Assembly: GCA_022820645.1 (NCBI GenBank)
Contig: JAJEFD010000013.1
Span: 259,308 to 323,307, forward strand
Source of the DNA: Dehalococcoidia bacterium
GTDB taxonomy: Bacteria; Chloroflexota; Dehalococcoidia; Lucifugimonadales; Australimonadaceae
Reading direction: 5' to 3'
DNA: 64,000 nucleotides
Shown piece after piece: positions 32,756-40,804 of this stretch (its first letter is position 1; each line of letters starts with the position of its first letter). The notes under the pieces are model-generated. The model saw only the letters and a program-made list of their open reading frames with translations, was not told the origin of the DNA and searched no databases. The position numbers and the translations under genes were made by a program.

Positions 32756-33676
32756 TCACCCCTTGGTCCGGGGCTTGTTCAGGCGGGGAATGAGCTGGAG
32801 CACGAATATGACGAAGAAGCAGAGGCTGGCCAGCAGTGCGCCAAGGTAGGGGATCGTGGCCGCGCCGACCCCGGGCGGAACGAAGTCCGCGAAGAAGTGT
32901 TTCGCGAAGAGCTGCTCTCCGAAGAAGTAGAGCCACGAGAAGGAGGTGACGAGGAAGCCCGCGACGGCAACGAGCGCCGCCACGGCGCGGGGCAGCACGA
33001 TCGAGGCGATGCCCGACAGGGACAGCACGAGCAGGATGCCGAAGAGCACGCGAGGGACGTTGTTCTCCAGCGTGCCGGCTGCCGCCAGGAGGGTGTAACT
33101 CATGCTCTGCCACTCCTCCTGCATGCCCCCCCACACCTCCTGGTCGTAGGTCACCAGGAAGATGACCCAGGGTATGAAGAGGCTCAGCAGGACGATCGCG
33201 CCGAGGACAGAGCTTCCGATACCGGCGACGTTCATCCGCACGAATGCGGGGAGGTCGCCGGCCGAGGCCGCGATCAGGGCGCTCCCGCCGTCTCCGGCTG
33301 CGGCCTCTTCGCCGCCCGCAGCCTCGCGGGCCGCCATGGACCGCCGCTGCAGCAGCGCGTTCACCCACTCGATGGTGGCGGGAGAGCGTTGCAGGGTATG
33401 GCGGTGCTGGACCTGCAGGGCGGCGATGGCGCCGAACGACAGGAGACTGAGCCAGAAGGCCGTGGAGCTGATGATGAGGAGGATGATGAGGCCCAGCGCG
33501 GCTATGGCTATCCGCGTCTCGACCTGCACGGCGTGCGGCACGAAGTACGTGCCGGCCGCCCCCAGTCCGAGAAGCATCAGGAGGAGCTTGTAGACCGGCG
33601 GCACGCCAAGGATGAAGGCGGAAAGCAGGATGACGACGCCAAGGCCGGGGACGATGAGCCGTTCTTGCATCTGCAT
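32756..33676 (-). CDS. Polytopic membrane protein of unknown function
   Basis: A 306-residue protein with about seven or eight hydrophobic segments: two pairs in the first 85 residues, a soluble Ala/Glu-rich stretch (about 105-135), then helices near 155-175, 205-230, 235-255 and 265-295. The start has an excellent AGGAGGTGT six bases upstream. I recognise no family. It is preceded by an AT-rich promoter region and is transcribed alone. Confidence 0.7.
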   Translation of the reverse strand: MQMQERLIVPGLGVVILLSAFILGVPPVYKLLLMLLGLGAAGTYFVPHAVQVETRIAIAALGLIILLIISSTAFWLSLLSFGAIAALQVQHRHTLQRSPATIEWVNALLQRRSMAAREAAGGEEAAAGDGGSALIAASAGDLPAFVRMNVAGIGSSVLGAIVLLSLFIPWVIFLVTYDQEVWGGMQEEWQSMSYTLLAAAGTLENNVPRVLFGILLVLSLSGIASIVLPRAVAALVAVAGFLVTSFSWLYFFGEQLFAKHFFADFVPPGVGAATIPYLGALLASLCFFVIFVLQLIPRLNKPRTKG

Positions 33677-33836
33677 TCGGACACCTCCTAAACGAAGGAC
33701 CTGTGTCTCGAACGTACCACTGTTCGTGTGACTGATGTGTGATTATTGGACGAAATCTCTATGAGTTCTTGTGACTATTACCGGTTTTCGGCATACTTGC
33801 CCCTGTTGACGCCAATTTCTGGAGCCGTTGGTCACC

Positions 33837-33864
33837 CTGGATTCCAGCTTTCGCTGGAATGACG
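33837..33864 (-). repeat. Palindromic dispersed repeat (GTCATTCC family)
   Basis: CTGGATTCCAGC-TTTC-GCTGGAATGAC is an inverted repeat of the common family, lying between the membrane protein and the second SDR gene. A partial second copy (GGCTGGAATGACG) follows at once. Confidence 0.75.
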
Positions 33865-33908
33865 GGGAAGGCTGGAATGACGAGGTTACTGTCGTTGGGC
33901 GGCAGCGC

Positions 33909-34874
33909 TTAGAATTCTTCGCCGGAGTCGAGCCAGGCGACGTAGTCGGCGATGGCGGCGGGGACGGTCCAGGCGGGGCGCCAGCCGGTCTCGTTCGTGA
34001 TGCGCTCGTTGTCGAGGCAGGCGTTGGGGCGGTAGCGGGCGCTGCGCCCGTCCTGGAGGGTTGCGTCGAAGCCCGGCTTCGCGGCGCGGACGGCGTCGAG
34101 GAGGTCGGCGGCGGTGACGGTCCCGGCGCGCCCGATGTTGTAGACGGTGTGGGCGAGCGACGGCGCGAGTTGCAGCGAGCGTATCGCCTCCGCTACGTCC
34201 GGCGCGTAGGTGATGTCGAACGTGTCTCCGGCGAAGGGGACACCGCCGAAGCGCTCCGAGAAGTCCGGCTCGTGACCACGTGAGGCCGCGTGACAGAGGC
34301 GGCTCGGCAGGTTCAGCATCGAGCGGTAGGTGGGGCCGAAGACTCCGCTGATGCGCATGGAGACGACCTCCATGTCCGTGGTGGCGGCGTAGTTGTTGGC
34401 GTAGTTGTGGACGAGTACCTCCCACGCCTTCTTGAACGCGCCGGGCTGCACGCGGCCCGTGAGCAGGACGGGTGTCTCCTCGTGGAACGGCCCCTCCGGC
34501 AGCTCGGCGAACATCGCGCCGTTGGAGCCCCAGCAGACGCGCTTCACGCCCGCGGCCCTTGCGCCGTCGAACAGGTGGGAGAGCTTGTCCATGTTGACGC
34601 GGATGTCCTCGCCGGGGTCGGCGGAGGCGCGCCGGTGGAGCGCGAGATGGACGAGGCCGTCCGCGCCGTGCTTGCGGGCGACCGCCTCGATCGCGCCGGG
34701 CTCATCGAGGTCGCACCGCTCGATCGTGACGCCGTTGCCGACGTACGGCTCGAGGAAGGCCGGCACGCGGGTGCTCTCGTACGAGGTGGCGACGACCTGC
34801 TCGCCGGCCTCGGCGAACGCCCGCACGGTGTGGGAGCCGATGAAGCCGAGTCCGCCGGTGACGATGGTGGTCAT
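33909..34874 (-). CDS. NAD-dependent epimerase/dehydratase-like extended SDR, copy 2
   Basis: A 321-residue paralogue of the SDR at 31066. Cofactor loop TGGLGFIGSHT at residues 6-16. As in copy 1, the catalytic YxxxK is replaced: PGAFKKAWEVL has lysines but no Tyr at -4. The motifs VVSMRISGVFGPTYRSMLNLPSRL and VPFAGDTFDITY are shared almost position by position with copy 1, so the pair arose by duplication. AGGAG precedes the ATG at 34874; longer frames overlap ileS. It ends the operon that begins with ileS. Confidence 0.8.
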   Translation of the reverse strand: MTTIVTGGLGFIGSHTVRAFAEAGEQVVATSYESTRVPAFLEPYVGNGVTIERCDLDEPGAIEAVARKHGADGLVHLALHRRASADPGEDIRVNMDKLSHLFDGARAAGVKRVCWGSNGAMFAELPEGPFHEETPVLLTGRVQPGAFKKAWEVLVHNYANNYAATTDMEVVSMRISGVFGPTYRSMLNLPSRLCHAASRGHEPDFSERFGGVPFAGDTFDITYAPDVAEAIRSLQLAPSLAHTVYNIGRAGTVTAADLLDAVRAAKPGFDATLQDGRSARYRPNACLDNERITNETGWRPAWTVPAAIADYVAWLDSGEEF

Positions 34875-34878
34875 TGGG

Positions 34879-37800
34879 TCAGCTCCTCCCTGCGCGTGCG
34901 ACGCCAACGAGGAGCGTGGCGCCGTCGATCTCGTGCTCCTCGGCGTAGGCGCCGGAGGGCGGGTCGGCGGCATGGAAGGCGTCGCTCAGCGTCTCCTGGC
35001 GGATGTAGGCCTCCTGCGCGGCGAGGGCGTCCACAAGGGCGGACGTTTCACCCTCACCCCGGCCTTGAGCGGCTCGCTGCGCCGCTCTCTGGATTCCCGC
35101 CTTCGCGGGAATGACGGAAGGAGGGGCGGGAATGACGTAAATCACGATGCGGTCCTCGATCTCGAAGCCGGCGGCCTTGCGCATGTTCTGGACGCGGTGC
35201 ACGAACTCGCGCGCCGTGCCTTCGGCTTCGAGCTCCGGCGTGAGCTTCGTGTCGATGCCGATGAGCAAGGGGCCGTCTGACGCGGTCGCGATGCCGGGCT
35301 TGTCCTCCACTTCGATGAGGAAGTCGCCCGGATCGAACGTGAAACCGCCGATCTCGATGTTGCCGTATCCACCGGAGCGGAGCGCAGCGGCGACGGCTGC
35401 GGCGTCCGCGTCGGCGATGGCGGCGCGCGCGGCGCCCATGTTCGCGCCGAGCTTCGGGCCGAGCACCGGCAGGTTGGGTTTGAGCGTGAATTCGGCGATA
35501 GACTCTGGCTCCGCGACCTCCAGCGCCTTGACGTTCAGCTCGTCGAGCACCTGCGACTCGATGAGCGGCAGGAGTTCCTCATCCCCTGCGCGGGGGCTGA
35601 CGAGCACGCGCGCAAGCGGCTGGCGCACCTTGACGCCGCTCTTGCTGCGCGCGTTGCGCCCGAGGCTGGCGATGCGCATCGCGAGGCGCACGGCGCGGTC
35701 GAGGGTCTCGTCGGTGAGGGAAGGATCGCTGGCCGGGTACGTTTCGAGGTGGACGCTGTCCTCTGCGCCGGCGGGCGCGAGGTTGCCGAACATGGCATCG
35801 GCGACGAACGGGGTCATGGGGGCGGTGAGCTTCGTGAGCGTGTGGAGGCAGGAGTAGAGCGTGACGTAGGCCCAGGTCTTGTCGTCGTCGTTCTCGGCCT
35901 TCCAGAAGCGCCGCCGGCTGCGGCGGACGTACCAGTTGGAGAGGAGGTTGACGAAGTCCTGGATGCGCCGTCCCGCCCCGGTGGGGTTGAGCGCGTCTAG
36001 GTCGTCCGCGACCTTCGCGACGAGGCCGTTCAGCTCCGAGACGATCCAGCGGTCGAGCTCGTTAGGCGGGGGCGCCGCGAGCACCGGCTCGCCCACGCGG
36101 CCGTCCTTCCAGTACTCGGCGTGGGCGTCGGGGTCGAAGCCGTCGATGTTGGCGTAGGTGACGTAGAAGCTGTAGGTGTTCCAGAGCGTGAGCAGGAACT
36201 GGCGGAGCGTCTCCTTCACGAGGTCCGGCGAGAAGCGGCGCGCGTCGCCCGCGGGCGCGGCAGTGAAGAGGTACCAGCGCAGGGCGTCGGCGCCGTGCTC
36301 GTTCATCACGGCCCAGGGGTCGACGACGTTGCCCTTGGACTTGGACATCTTCTCGCCCTTGCCGTCGAGGATGAGGCCCAGGACGAGGCAGCTCTCGTAG
36401 GAGGGCTTGCCCGTGATGAGGGTGGAGAGGGCGAGCAGGCTGTAGAACCAGCCGCGCGTCTGGTCAACCGCCTCGGTGATGTAGTTGGCGGGGAAGAGCG
36501 GGCTGGCGATGAGGTCGTCCACGCTGTTGAGGGTCACCTCCTCGCCGTGCGGCCCGGGTACGGTGACGGGGTACTCCCACTGCGCGAACGGCATCGCGCC
36601 GGAGTCGTACCAGGCGTCAGCGACCTCCGTGACGCGCTGCATCGTGCCGCCGCAGCCGGGCTCGCCGCATCGCAGCTCGACGCGGTCGACGTACGGGCGG
36701 TGCAGGTCGAGGCCGTCGAGCAGGCCGCGCGTTTCGTCGGTCACGCGCTCTGCGAGGTCGGCGGTCGAGCCCGCGACGACGATGTGTTGGGGATCCTCGG
36801 CGCAGCGCCAGATGGGGATGGGCGTGCCCCAGTAGCGCTCACGCGAGACCGACCAGTCGACGTTGTTGCGGAGCCATTCGCCGAAGCGCCCTTCCTTGAT
36901 GTGCTCCGGCACCCACTCGATGCTCCGGTTGCCCGCAAGCATCTCCTCCTTCATCGCGGTCGTGCGGATGTACCAGGACGTCTTGGCGTAGTAGAGGAGG
37001 GGGGTGCCGCAGCGCCAGCAGAAGGGGTAGGTGTGCCGGTAGGGGGATGCGTCGCGGAAGAGCAGGCCGCGCTCGTCGAGGTCGCGGATGAGCTGCTTGT
37101 CGGCGTCCTTCACGAACGTACCGCCGCCGGGGAAGTCGTCCGCGAGCACGCCGTGGACGTCGACGGTGTGGACGGTCTCGATGCCGTGCGCCCTGCCGAG
37201 TTCGGCGTCCTCCGCGCCGTAGGCGACGGCGCTGTGCACGATGCCGGTGCCGTCGACGGTCGATACGAAGTCGGCGGGCAGGACGCGGTGGGCGTGGCCT
37301 CTCCGGGCGAGGAAACCGCCGTAGGGCGCGTCGTACTCGATGCCGACGAGGTCCGCGCCGGTGCAGCGCGCGACCTCGCGCCAGCCGTCGCCGAGGACGG
37401 CCGCGGCCAGCGCTTCGGCGACGATGGCGCGTTCGCCGTCCTCGTTCTCCGACAGGACGTAAGAGACTTCCGGCCCGACGGCGAGCGCACAGTTGGCGGT
37501 GAGCGTCCAGGGGGTCGTCGTCCACGCGATGAAGGCGGGGCGGGGCGCGGCCCAGCGCCCGTTGTCGTAGCCGAGCGCGGCCAGGGTGTCGGACGACGCG
37601 CCGTAAGATAGGGACTGCGACTCGCTCGCGGGGAAGCGGATGTAGATGCTGGGGTCGGGCGTGTCCTCCTGGTAGCCGAGGGCTACCTCGTGCGAGCTGA
37701 GGCTCGTGACGCAGCGGGGGCAGTGGGGCGTGACCTTGTAGCCTTCGTAGACGAGGCCCTTGTCCCAGAGGCGCTTGAACACCCACCACGCCGACTCGAT

Positions 37801-38286
37801 GTACGAGTTGTGGTAGGTGACGTAGGCGTTCTCCATGTCCAGCCAGACGCCTGCGCGGTCGGTCATCGCCTCCCACTCGCCGACGTAGCGGAAGACGCTC
37901 TCGCGGCAGCGGCGGTTGAACTCCTCGATGCCGAACTCCTCGATCTCCTGCTTGCTGGAGATGCCGAGCTCCTTCTCGATCTCCAGCTCGACGGGCAGGC
38001 CGTGGGTGTCCCACCCGCCCCGGCGCAGGGGCCGGAAGCCGCGCATCGTCTTGTAGCGGAGGATGACGTCCTTGAACGAACGGGAGAGCACGTGGTGGAT
38101 GCCCGGGCTGCCGTTCGCCGTGGGCGGCCCCTCGTAGAAGACGAACAGCGGGGCATCCGCGCGGATGCGGTCGACGCGGTGCGTCAGGTCGGCCTCTCTC
38201 CACGCCTCGAGGACCGAGGTCTCCAGCTGCGGGAAGTCCACCTTGCTGGAGACGGGTTCATACCGTTTCTTCGCGTTGCCAGTCAT
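34879..38286 (-). CDS. ileS: Isoleucine-tRNA ligase with an in-frame repeat insertion
   Basis: Charges tRNA-Ile. The 1135-residue enzyme has the HIGH-like motif GIHH in GPPTANGSPGIHH (about 55-67), the CP1 editing domain, KMSKS in GEKMSKSKGN (about 645), and the anticodon-binding domain; it is of the long (type 2) class. Near the C-terminus (about 1055-1080) a palindromic repeat has inserted in frame, giving SVIPAKAGIQ between conserved stretches EIEDRIVIYV and TSALVDALAAQEAYI. The ATG at 38286 follows GGAGG. A terminator-like hairpin lies just upstream in the leader. The SDR start is 4 bp after its stop. Confidence 0.96.
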   Translation of the reverse strand: MTGNAKKRYEPVSSKVDFPQLETSVLEAWREADLTHRVDRIRADAPLFVFYEGPPTANGSPGIHHVLSRSFKDVILRYKTMRGFRPLRRGGWDTHGLPVELEIEKELGISSKQEIEEFGIEEFNRRCRESVFRYVGEWEAMTDRAGVWLDMENAYVTYHNSYIESAWWVFKRLWDKGLVYEGYKVTPHCPRCVTSLSSHEVALGYQEDTPDPSIYIRFPASESQSLSYGASSDTLAALGYDNGRWAAPRPAFIAWTTTPWTLTANCALAVGPEVSYVLSENEDGERAIVAEALAAAVLGDGWREVARCTGADLVGIEYDAPYGGFLARRGHAHRVLPADFVSTVDGTGIVHSAVAYGAEDAELGRAHGIETVHTVDVHGVLADDFPGGGTFVKDADKQLIRDLDERGLLFRDASPYRHTYPFCWRCGTPLLYYAKTSWYIRTTAMKEEMLAGNRSIEWVPEHIKEGRFGEWLRNNVDWSVSRERYWGTPIPIWRCAEDPQHIVVAGSTADLAERVTDETRGLLDGLDLHRPYVDRVELRCGEPGCGGTMQRVTEVADAWYDSGAMPFAQWEYPVTVPGPHGEEVTLNSVDDLIASPLFPANYITEAVDQTRGWFYSLLALSTLITGKPSYESCLVLGLILDGKGEKMSKSKGNVVDPWAVMNEHGADALRWYLFTAAPAGDARRFSPDLVKETLRQFLLTLWNTYSFYVTYANIDGFDPDAHAEYWKDGRVGEPVLAAPPPNELDRWIVSELNGLVAKVADDLDALNPTGAGRRIQDFVNLLSNWYVRRSRRRFWKAENDDDKTWAYVTLYSCLHTLTKLTAPMTPFVADAMFGNLAPAGAEDSVHLETYPASDPSLTDETLDRAVRLAMRIASLGRNARSKSGVKVRQPLARVLVSPRAGDEELLPLIESQVLDELNVKALEVAEPESIAEFTLKPNLPVLGPKLGANMGAARAAIADADAAAVAAALRSGGYGNIEIGGFTFDPGDFLIEVEDKPGIATASDGPLLIGIDTKLTPELEAEGTAREFVHRVQNMRKAAGFEIEDRIVIYVIPAPPSVIPAKAGIQRAAQRAAQGRGEGETSALVDALAAQEAYIRQETLSDAFHAADPPSGAYAEEHEIDGATLLVGVARAGRS
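35065..35115 (-). repeat. Palindromic dispersed repeat inserted in ileS
   Basis: The same two-part unit as at 14458-14508, with GCGGCTCGCTGCGCCGCTC and GGATTCCCGCCTTCGCGGGA, here lying inside the ileS frame without disrupting it. Translated, the palindrome gives the peptide VIPAKAGIQ, a known product of this repeat type in proteins. Confidence 0.9.
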
Positions 38287-38301
38287 AGTCCTCCGTTCTC
38301 C

Positions 38302-38339
38302 AAAAGAAAACGCCCATCCGCGCACCGGCGGACGGACGT
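38302..38339 (-). terminator. Intrinsic-terminator-like hairpin in the ileS leader (possible attenuator)
   Basis: On the minus strand ACGTCCGTCCGC pairs with GCGGATGGGCGT over 12 bp (two G-U pairs), followed by TTTTCTTTT, then the ileS ribosome site and ATG 16 bases later. No minus-strand gene lies upstream within the divergent spacer, so the hairpin can only act on ileS transcription. Just before it, CAGGTGCGACCTG forms a small hairpin and CCACGG follows, a layout reminiscent of T-box leaders, but the canonical T-box TGGNACC is not intact. Confidence 0.6.
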
Positions 38340-38540
38340 TGCCGTGGCAGGTCGCACCTGTCGTTTGATAGTAGTGGCGGGGGCGCGCAGGCGTCAAACG
38401 AGCGTGCGCCGGCGTGCGCGCGCCGGGGCTGTCCGTTGCACAACCCTGTTGCGTTGACGCTCCAGCGAGCGCACCCGTAGAATCGCAGGAGTGCCGCCAC
38501 GGCGTCCGCCGCGTGACGGCGGCGTGGAGAGGGGTCTGTT

Positions 38541-39332
38541 TTGGATATCGGTAATGCGCTCACGCGCTATCTGTCGGAACGCGCACACAAACTCGACTCT
38601 TACGCACACCAGGAACTCCACCGCTTCGCGGCTCATATAGGGCACAGCAAGCTGGTGGAGCAAGTGAAAGCCCCACACGTTGCAGACTACGCGACGACGG
38701 AGGTCTCGAAGGGGGGCGACATCAGAGGGCGCCTGGACCCGGTGAAGGCGTTCCTGAAGTATCTCAAGACGAAAGAACTCCACACGGAGAACCTCTCCGC
38801 CCACATCAAGATTCCGAGGCCGAGCATGAAGGGCGGGGCCGTTTCTACCCGTCCGGCCTTTCAGACGATGGAGATGACCCAGAGCGGACTCGAGGCCCGC
38901 AAGAAGGAGCTGGCGGACCTGAAGGGCCAGCGCCCGGAGATCGTCCAGGCGATCAGGACCGCCGCCGCGGACAAGGACTTCCGCGAGAACGCGCCGCTCG
39001 ACGCCGCCCGCGAGGAACAGGGCAAGATCGAGGCCCGCATCCGCGACCTCGAAGAGGAGATACGCCGCGCGGAGGTAGTCGACGCACAGGGCGGCTCCGG
39101 GGTCGGGGTAGGCGCCACCGTCACCCTGCGCGACATGGACAGCGGCAAGGACGTTACGTACACCATCGTCGACACGATGGAAGCGGACCCCATCTCCTTC
39201 AAGATCTCCGTCTCGTCCCCCGTCGGCGCTGCCATCGCAGGCAGGTCCGAAGGCGCTGAGGTGAGCGTCCAGACTCCCAAGGGCGCCCGCCGCTACCAGA
39301 TCAACAAGGTCAAGTTCCAGGTCGGACACTGA
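38541..39332 (+). CDS. greA: GreA/GreB-type transcription elongation factor with an extra N-terminal domain
   Basis: The last 155 residues are a GreA: coiled coil (about 108-180, EMTQSGLEARKKELADLKG to EIRRAEVVD) with the acidic tip KDFRENAPLDAAREEQ, and the FKBP-like C-terminal domain (VTLRDMDSGKDVTYTIV, SPVGAAIAGRSEGAEV). The first 95 residues (LTRYLSERAHKLDSYAHQEL, LDPVKAFLKYLKTKE) look like the SAM-like core-binding domain of tyrosine recombinases rather than any Gre part. The start is a TTG after GGAGAGGGG, divergent from ileS. GreA rescues backtracked RNA polymerase; the extra domain may tether it to DNA. Confidence 0.88.
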   Translation: MDIGNALTRYLSERAHKLDSYAHQELHRFAAHIGHSKLVEQVKAPHVADYATTEVSKGGDIRGRLDPVKAFLKYLKTKELHTENLSAHIKIPRPSMKGGAVSTRPAFQTMEMTQSGLEARKKELADLKGQRPEIVQAIRTAAADKDFRENAPLDAAREEQGKIEARIRDLEEEIRRAEVVDAQGGSGVGVGATVTLRDMDSGKDVTYTIVDTMEADPISFKISVSSPVGAAIAGRSEGAEVSVQTPKGARRYQINKVKFQVGH

Positions 39333-40363
39333 TCCGTTCCGTACGCAAGCGCGTTCGCAGGCTCCTCTGGGGAGCCGCCTACCGGCGTGTTGTCAGACCG
39401 CTGCTCTTCATGTTCCCTCCCGAAACCGCGATCAACGCGAGCACGCGCGCTCTGCGCGTACGCCCCGCGTGGCGATCGCTCGGGCCGTCGACCGACGAGG
39501 TAAGCCTGCCTGCCTCGGTTGGCGGCATCGCGCTGCGCAACCCGGTGGGGCTTGCCGCCGGGCTCGACAAGCACTGCGCCAGCCTCGACAGCCTCGCCGC
39601 GTTCGGCTTCGGGTACGTGGTCGGCGGCACCGTGACGGCGCAGGCACGCCCCGGCAATGCGAAGCCTCGCGTCCTGCGGCTTACGGAGCAGGAGTCCGTG
39701 ATCAACGCGCTGGGGTTTCCCGGCGACGGTCTGGACGCGGCGCTCGCGCGGCTCGAACGGCTGCGGCGCATGCCTGCCCGCGTCCTCGTGAGCATCGCCG
39801 CGCTCGACGAAGCGGAGACGGCGGAGTGCACCGAGCGGCTGCAGCCGCTCGTGGACGGCGTCGAGGTGAACATCAGCTCGCCCAACACGGCGGGGCTGCG
39901 ACGCTTCCACGAACCGGAGGCGCTGCGCGGTCTGCTGGGCGTGCTGGACACCGTCCGGCTGAAGCCGCTCTTCGTGAAGATACCCCCGTGGACAACCGAC
40001 GAGGAGCGCGAGCAGATACTCGCGCTCGTGCGCGTCTGCCGCGAGTCGGGCGTCGACGCAATCACGGCGGCGAACACGATCCCGGTGGAGGACGGGCGTC
40101 TCGCCACCGGACGCGGCGGGCTGAGCGGGCGTGCGATACTGGAGAACATGCTGGCGATGCTGCCCGACATACGCGCCGAACTAGGGAGCGGGGTGGGACT
40201 GAACGCCTGCGGCGGCATCGCTTCCGCGGACGACGCCCGCGCTGCGCTGGAGGCCGGGGCCGACACCGTGCAGCTCTACACCGCGCTCGTCTTCCGGGGG
40301 CCGGGGCTCGTGGAGGAGATATGCAGCGGTCTGCTGGCGCGGCCGCCGGAGGGCCGGCGATGA
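39329..40363 (+). CDS. pyrD: Dihydroorotate dehydrogenase (quinone), class 2
   Basis: Membrane-associated flavoenzyme of pyrimidine synthesis that reduces quinones. The core has GLAAGLDKHCA, the catalytic serine region NISSPNTAGLR and FMN loops ACGGIAS and YTALVFRGP. The first ATG (39410) would start at MFPPE, but the frame upstream reads AYRRVVRPLLF, which is the conserved N-terminal membrane-binding motif of class 2 enzymes. The only possible start there is CTG at 39329, overlapping the greA stop by 4 bases. I therefore annotate from CTG (344 residues); the ATG start is the alternative. Confidence 0.85.
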   Translation: MIRSVRKRVRRLLWGAAYRRVVRPLLFMFPPETAINASTRALRVRPAWRSLGPSTDEVSLPASVGGIALRNPVGLAAGLDKHCASLDSLAAFGFGYVVGGTVTAQARPGNAKPRVLRLTEQESVINALGFPGDGLDAALARLERLRRMPARVLVSIAALDEAETAECTERLQPLVDGVEVNISSPNTAGLRRFHEPEALRGLLGVLDTVRLKPLFVKIPPWTTDEEREQILALVRVCRESGVDAITAANTIPVEDGRLATGRGGLSGRAILENMLAMLPDIRAELGSGVGLNACGGIASADDARAALEAGADTVQLYTALVFRGPGLVEEICSGLLARPPEGRR

Positions 40364-40701
40364 CGCAGGACGAGCGCGTCCGCGCAGCCGAGGACGTCCT
40401 CGCAGCGACGGGTCCGCTGCGCAACCTCTCCGACGAGGTGCGCTCCTACCCGCTGCGCCTTCTGCGGATCGTGGCGGAGCAGTACGCGACCCGCAACGCG
40501 CCCGTGTCGGACCACCTGCTGCGGCTGCCGCCGTACCTCGGCGAGACCGCGTTGCGCGGCCTGCTCGAGGGCGGGTTCATCGAGCGGCTGTCGCCGGAGC
40601 GGGCGGTCTACGCATACGCGCCGACACCGGAAGGGCTCGCGCTGCTGGCGTCGCTCGAAGGAGATGCCCCGAAGGGACGGAAGGGCAGGAAGCGGGGCTA
40701 G
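40360..40701 (+). CDS. Small winged-helix-like protein of unknown function
   Basis: A 113-residue protein whose ATG overlaps the pyrD stop (ATGA). The sequence RLLRIVAEQYATRNAPVSDHLL, then LPPYLGETALRGLLEGGFIERL and a strand pair VYAYAPTPEGLALLASL fits a winged-helix DNA-binding fold of the MarR/PadR type. The tail is basic (PKGRKGRKRG). No family recognised. Context only suggests coupling with greA and pyrD. Confidence 0.65.
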   Translation: MTQDERVRAAEDVLAATGPLRNLSDEVRSYPLRLLRIVAEQYATRNAPVSDHLLRLPPYLGETALRGLLEGGFIERLSPERAVYAYAPTPEGLALLASLEGDAPKGRKGRKRG

Positions 40702-40770
40702 GGTCGCCGCGAAGAGCGCCTACCACAAAGGGCCCTCACCCGCGCCCCGCTGCGCGACCTGATGGTCGCC

Positions 40771-40800
40771 CTGGATCCCCGCTTTCGCGGGGAATGACGA
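40771..40800 (+). repeat. Palindromic dispersed repeat (GTCATTCC family)
   Basis: CTGGATCCCCGC-TTTC-GCGGGGAATGACGA lies in the convergent 103-bp spacer between the wHTH gene and the lipocalin-like gene. The hairpin could also help terminate both transcripts. Confidence 0.75.
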
Positions 40801-40804
40801 AGCC

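Noticed and set aside
36121-37611. 496-codon plus-strand open frame
   Set aside because: Antisense to ileS.
38340-38540. Canonical T-box riboswitch upstream of ileS
   Set aside because: The antiterminator signature TGGNACC is not intact and I could not identify stem I; kept only as an attenuator-like terminator.
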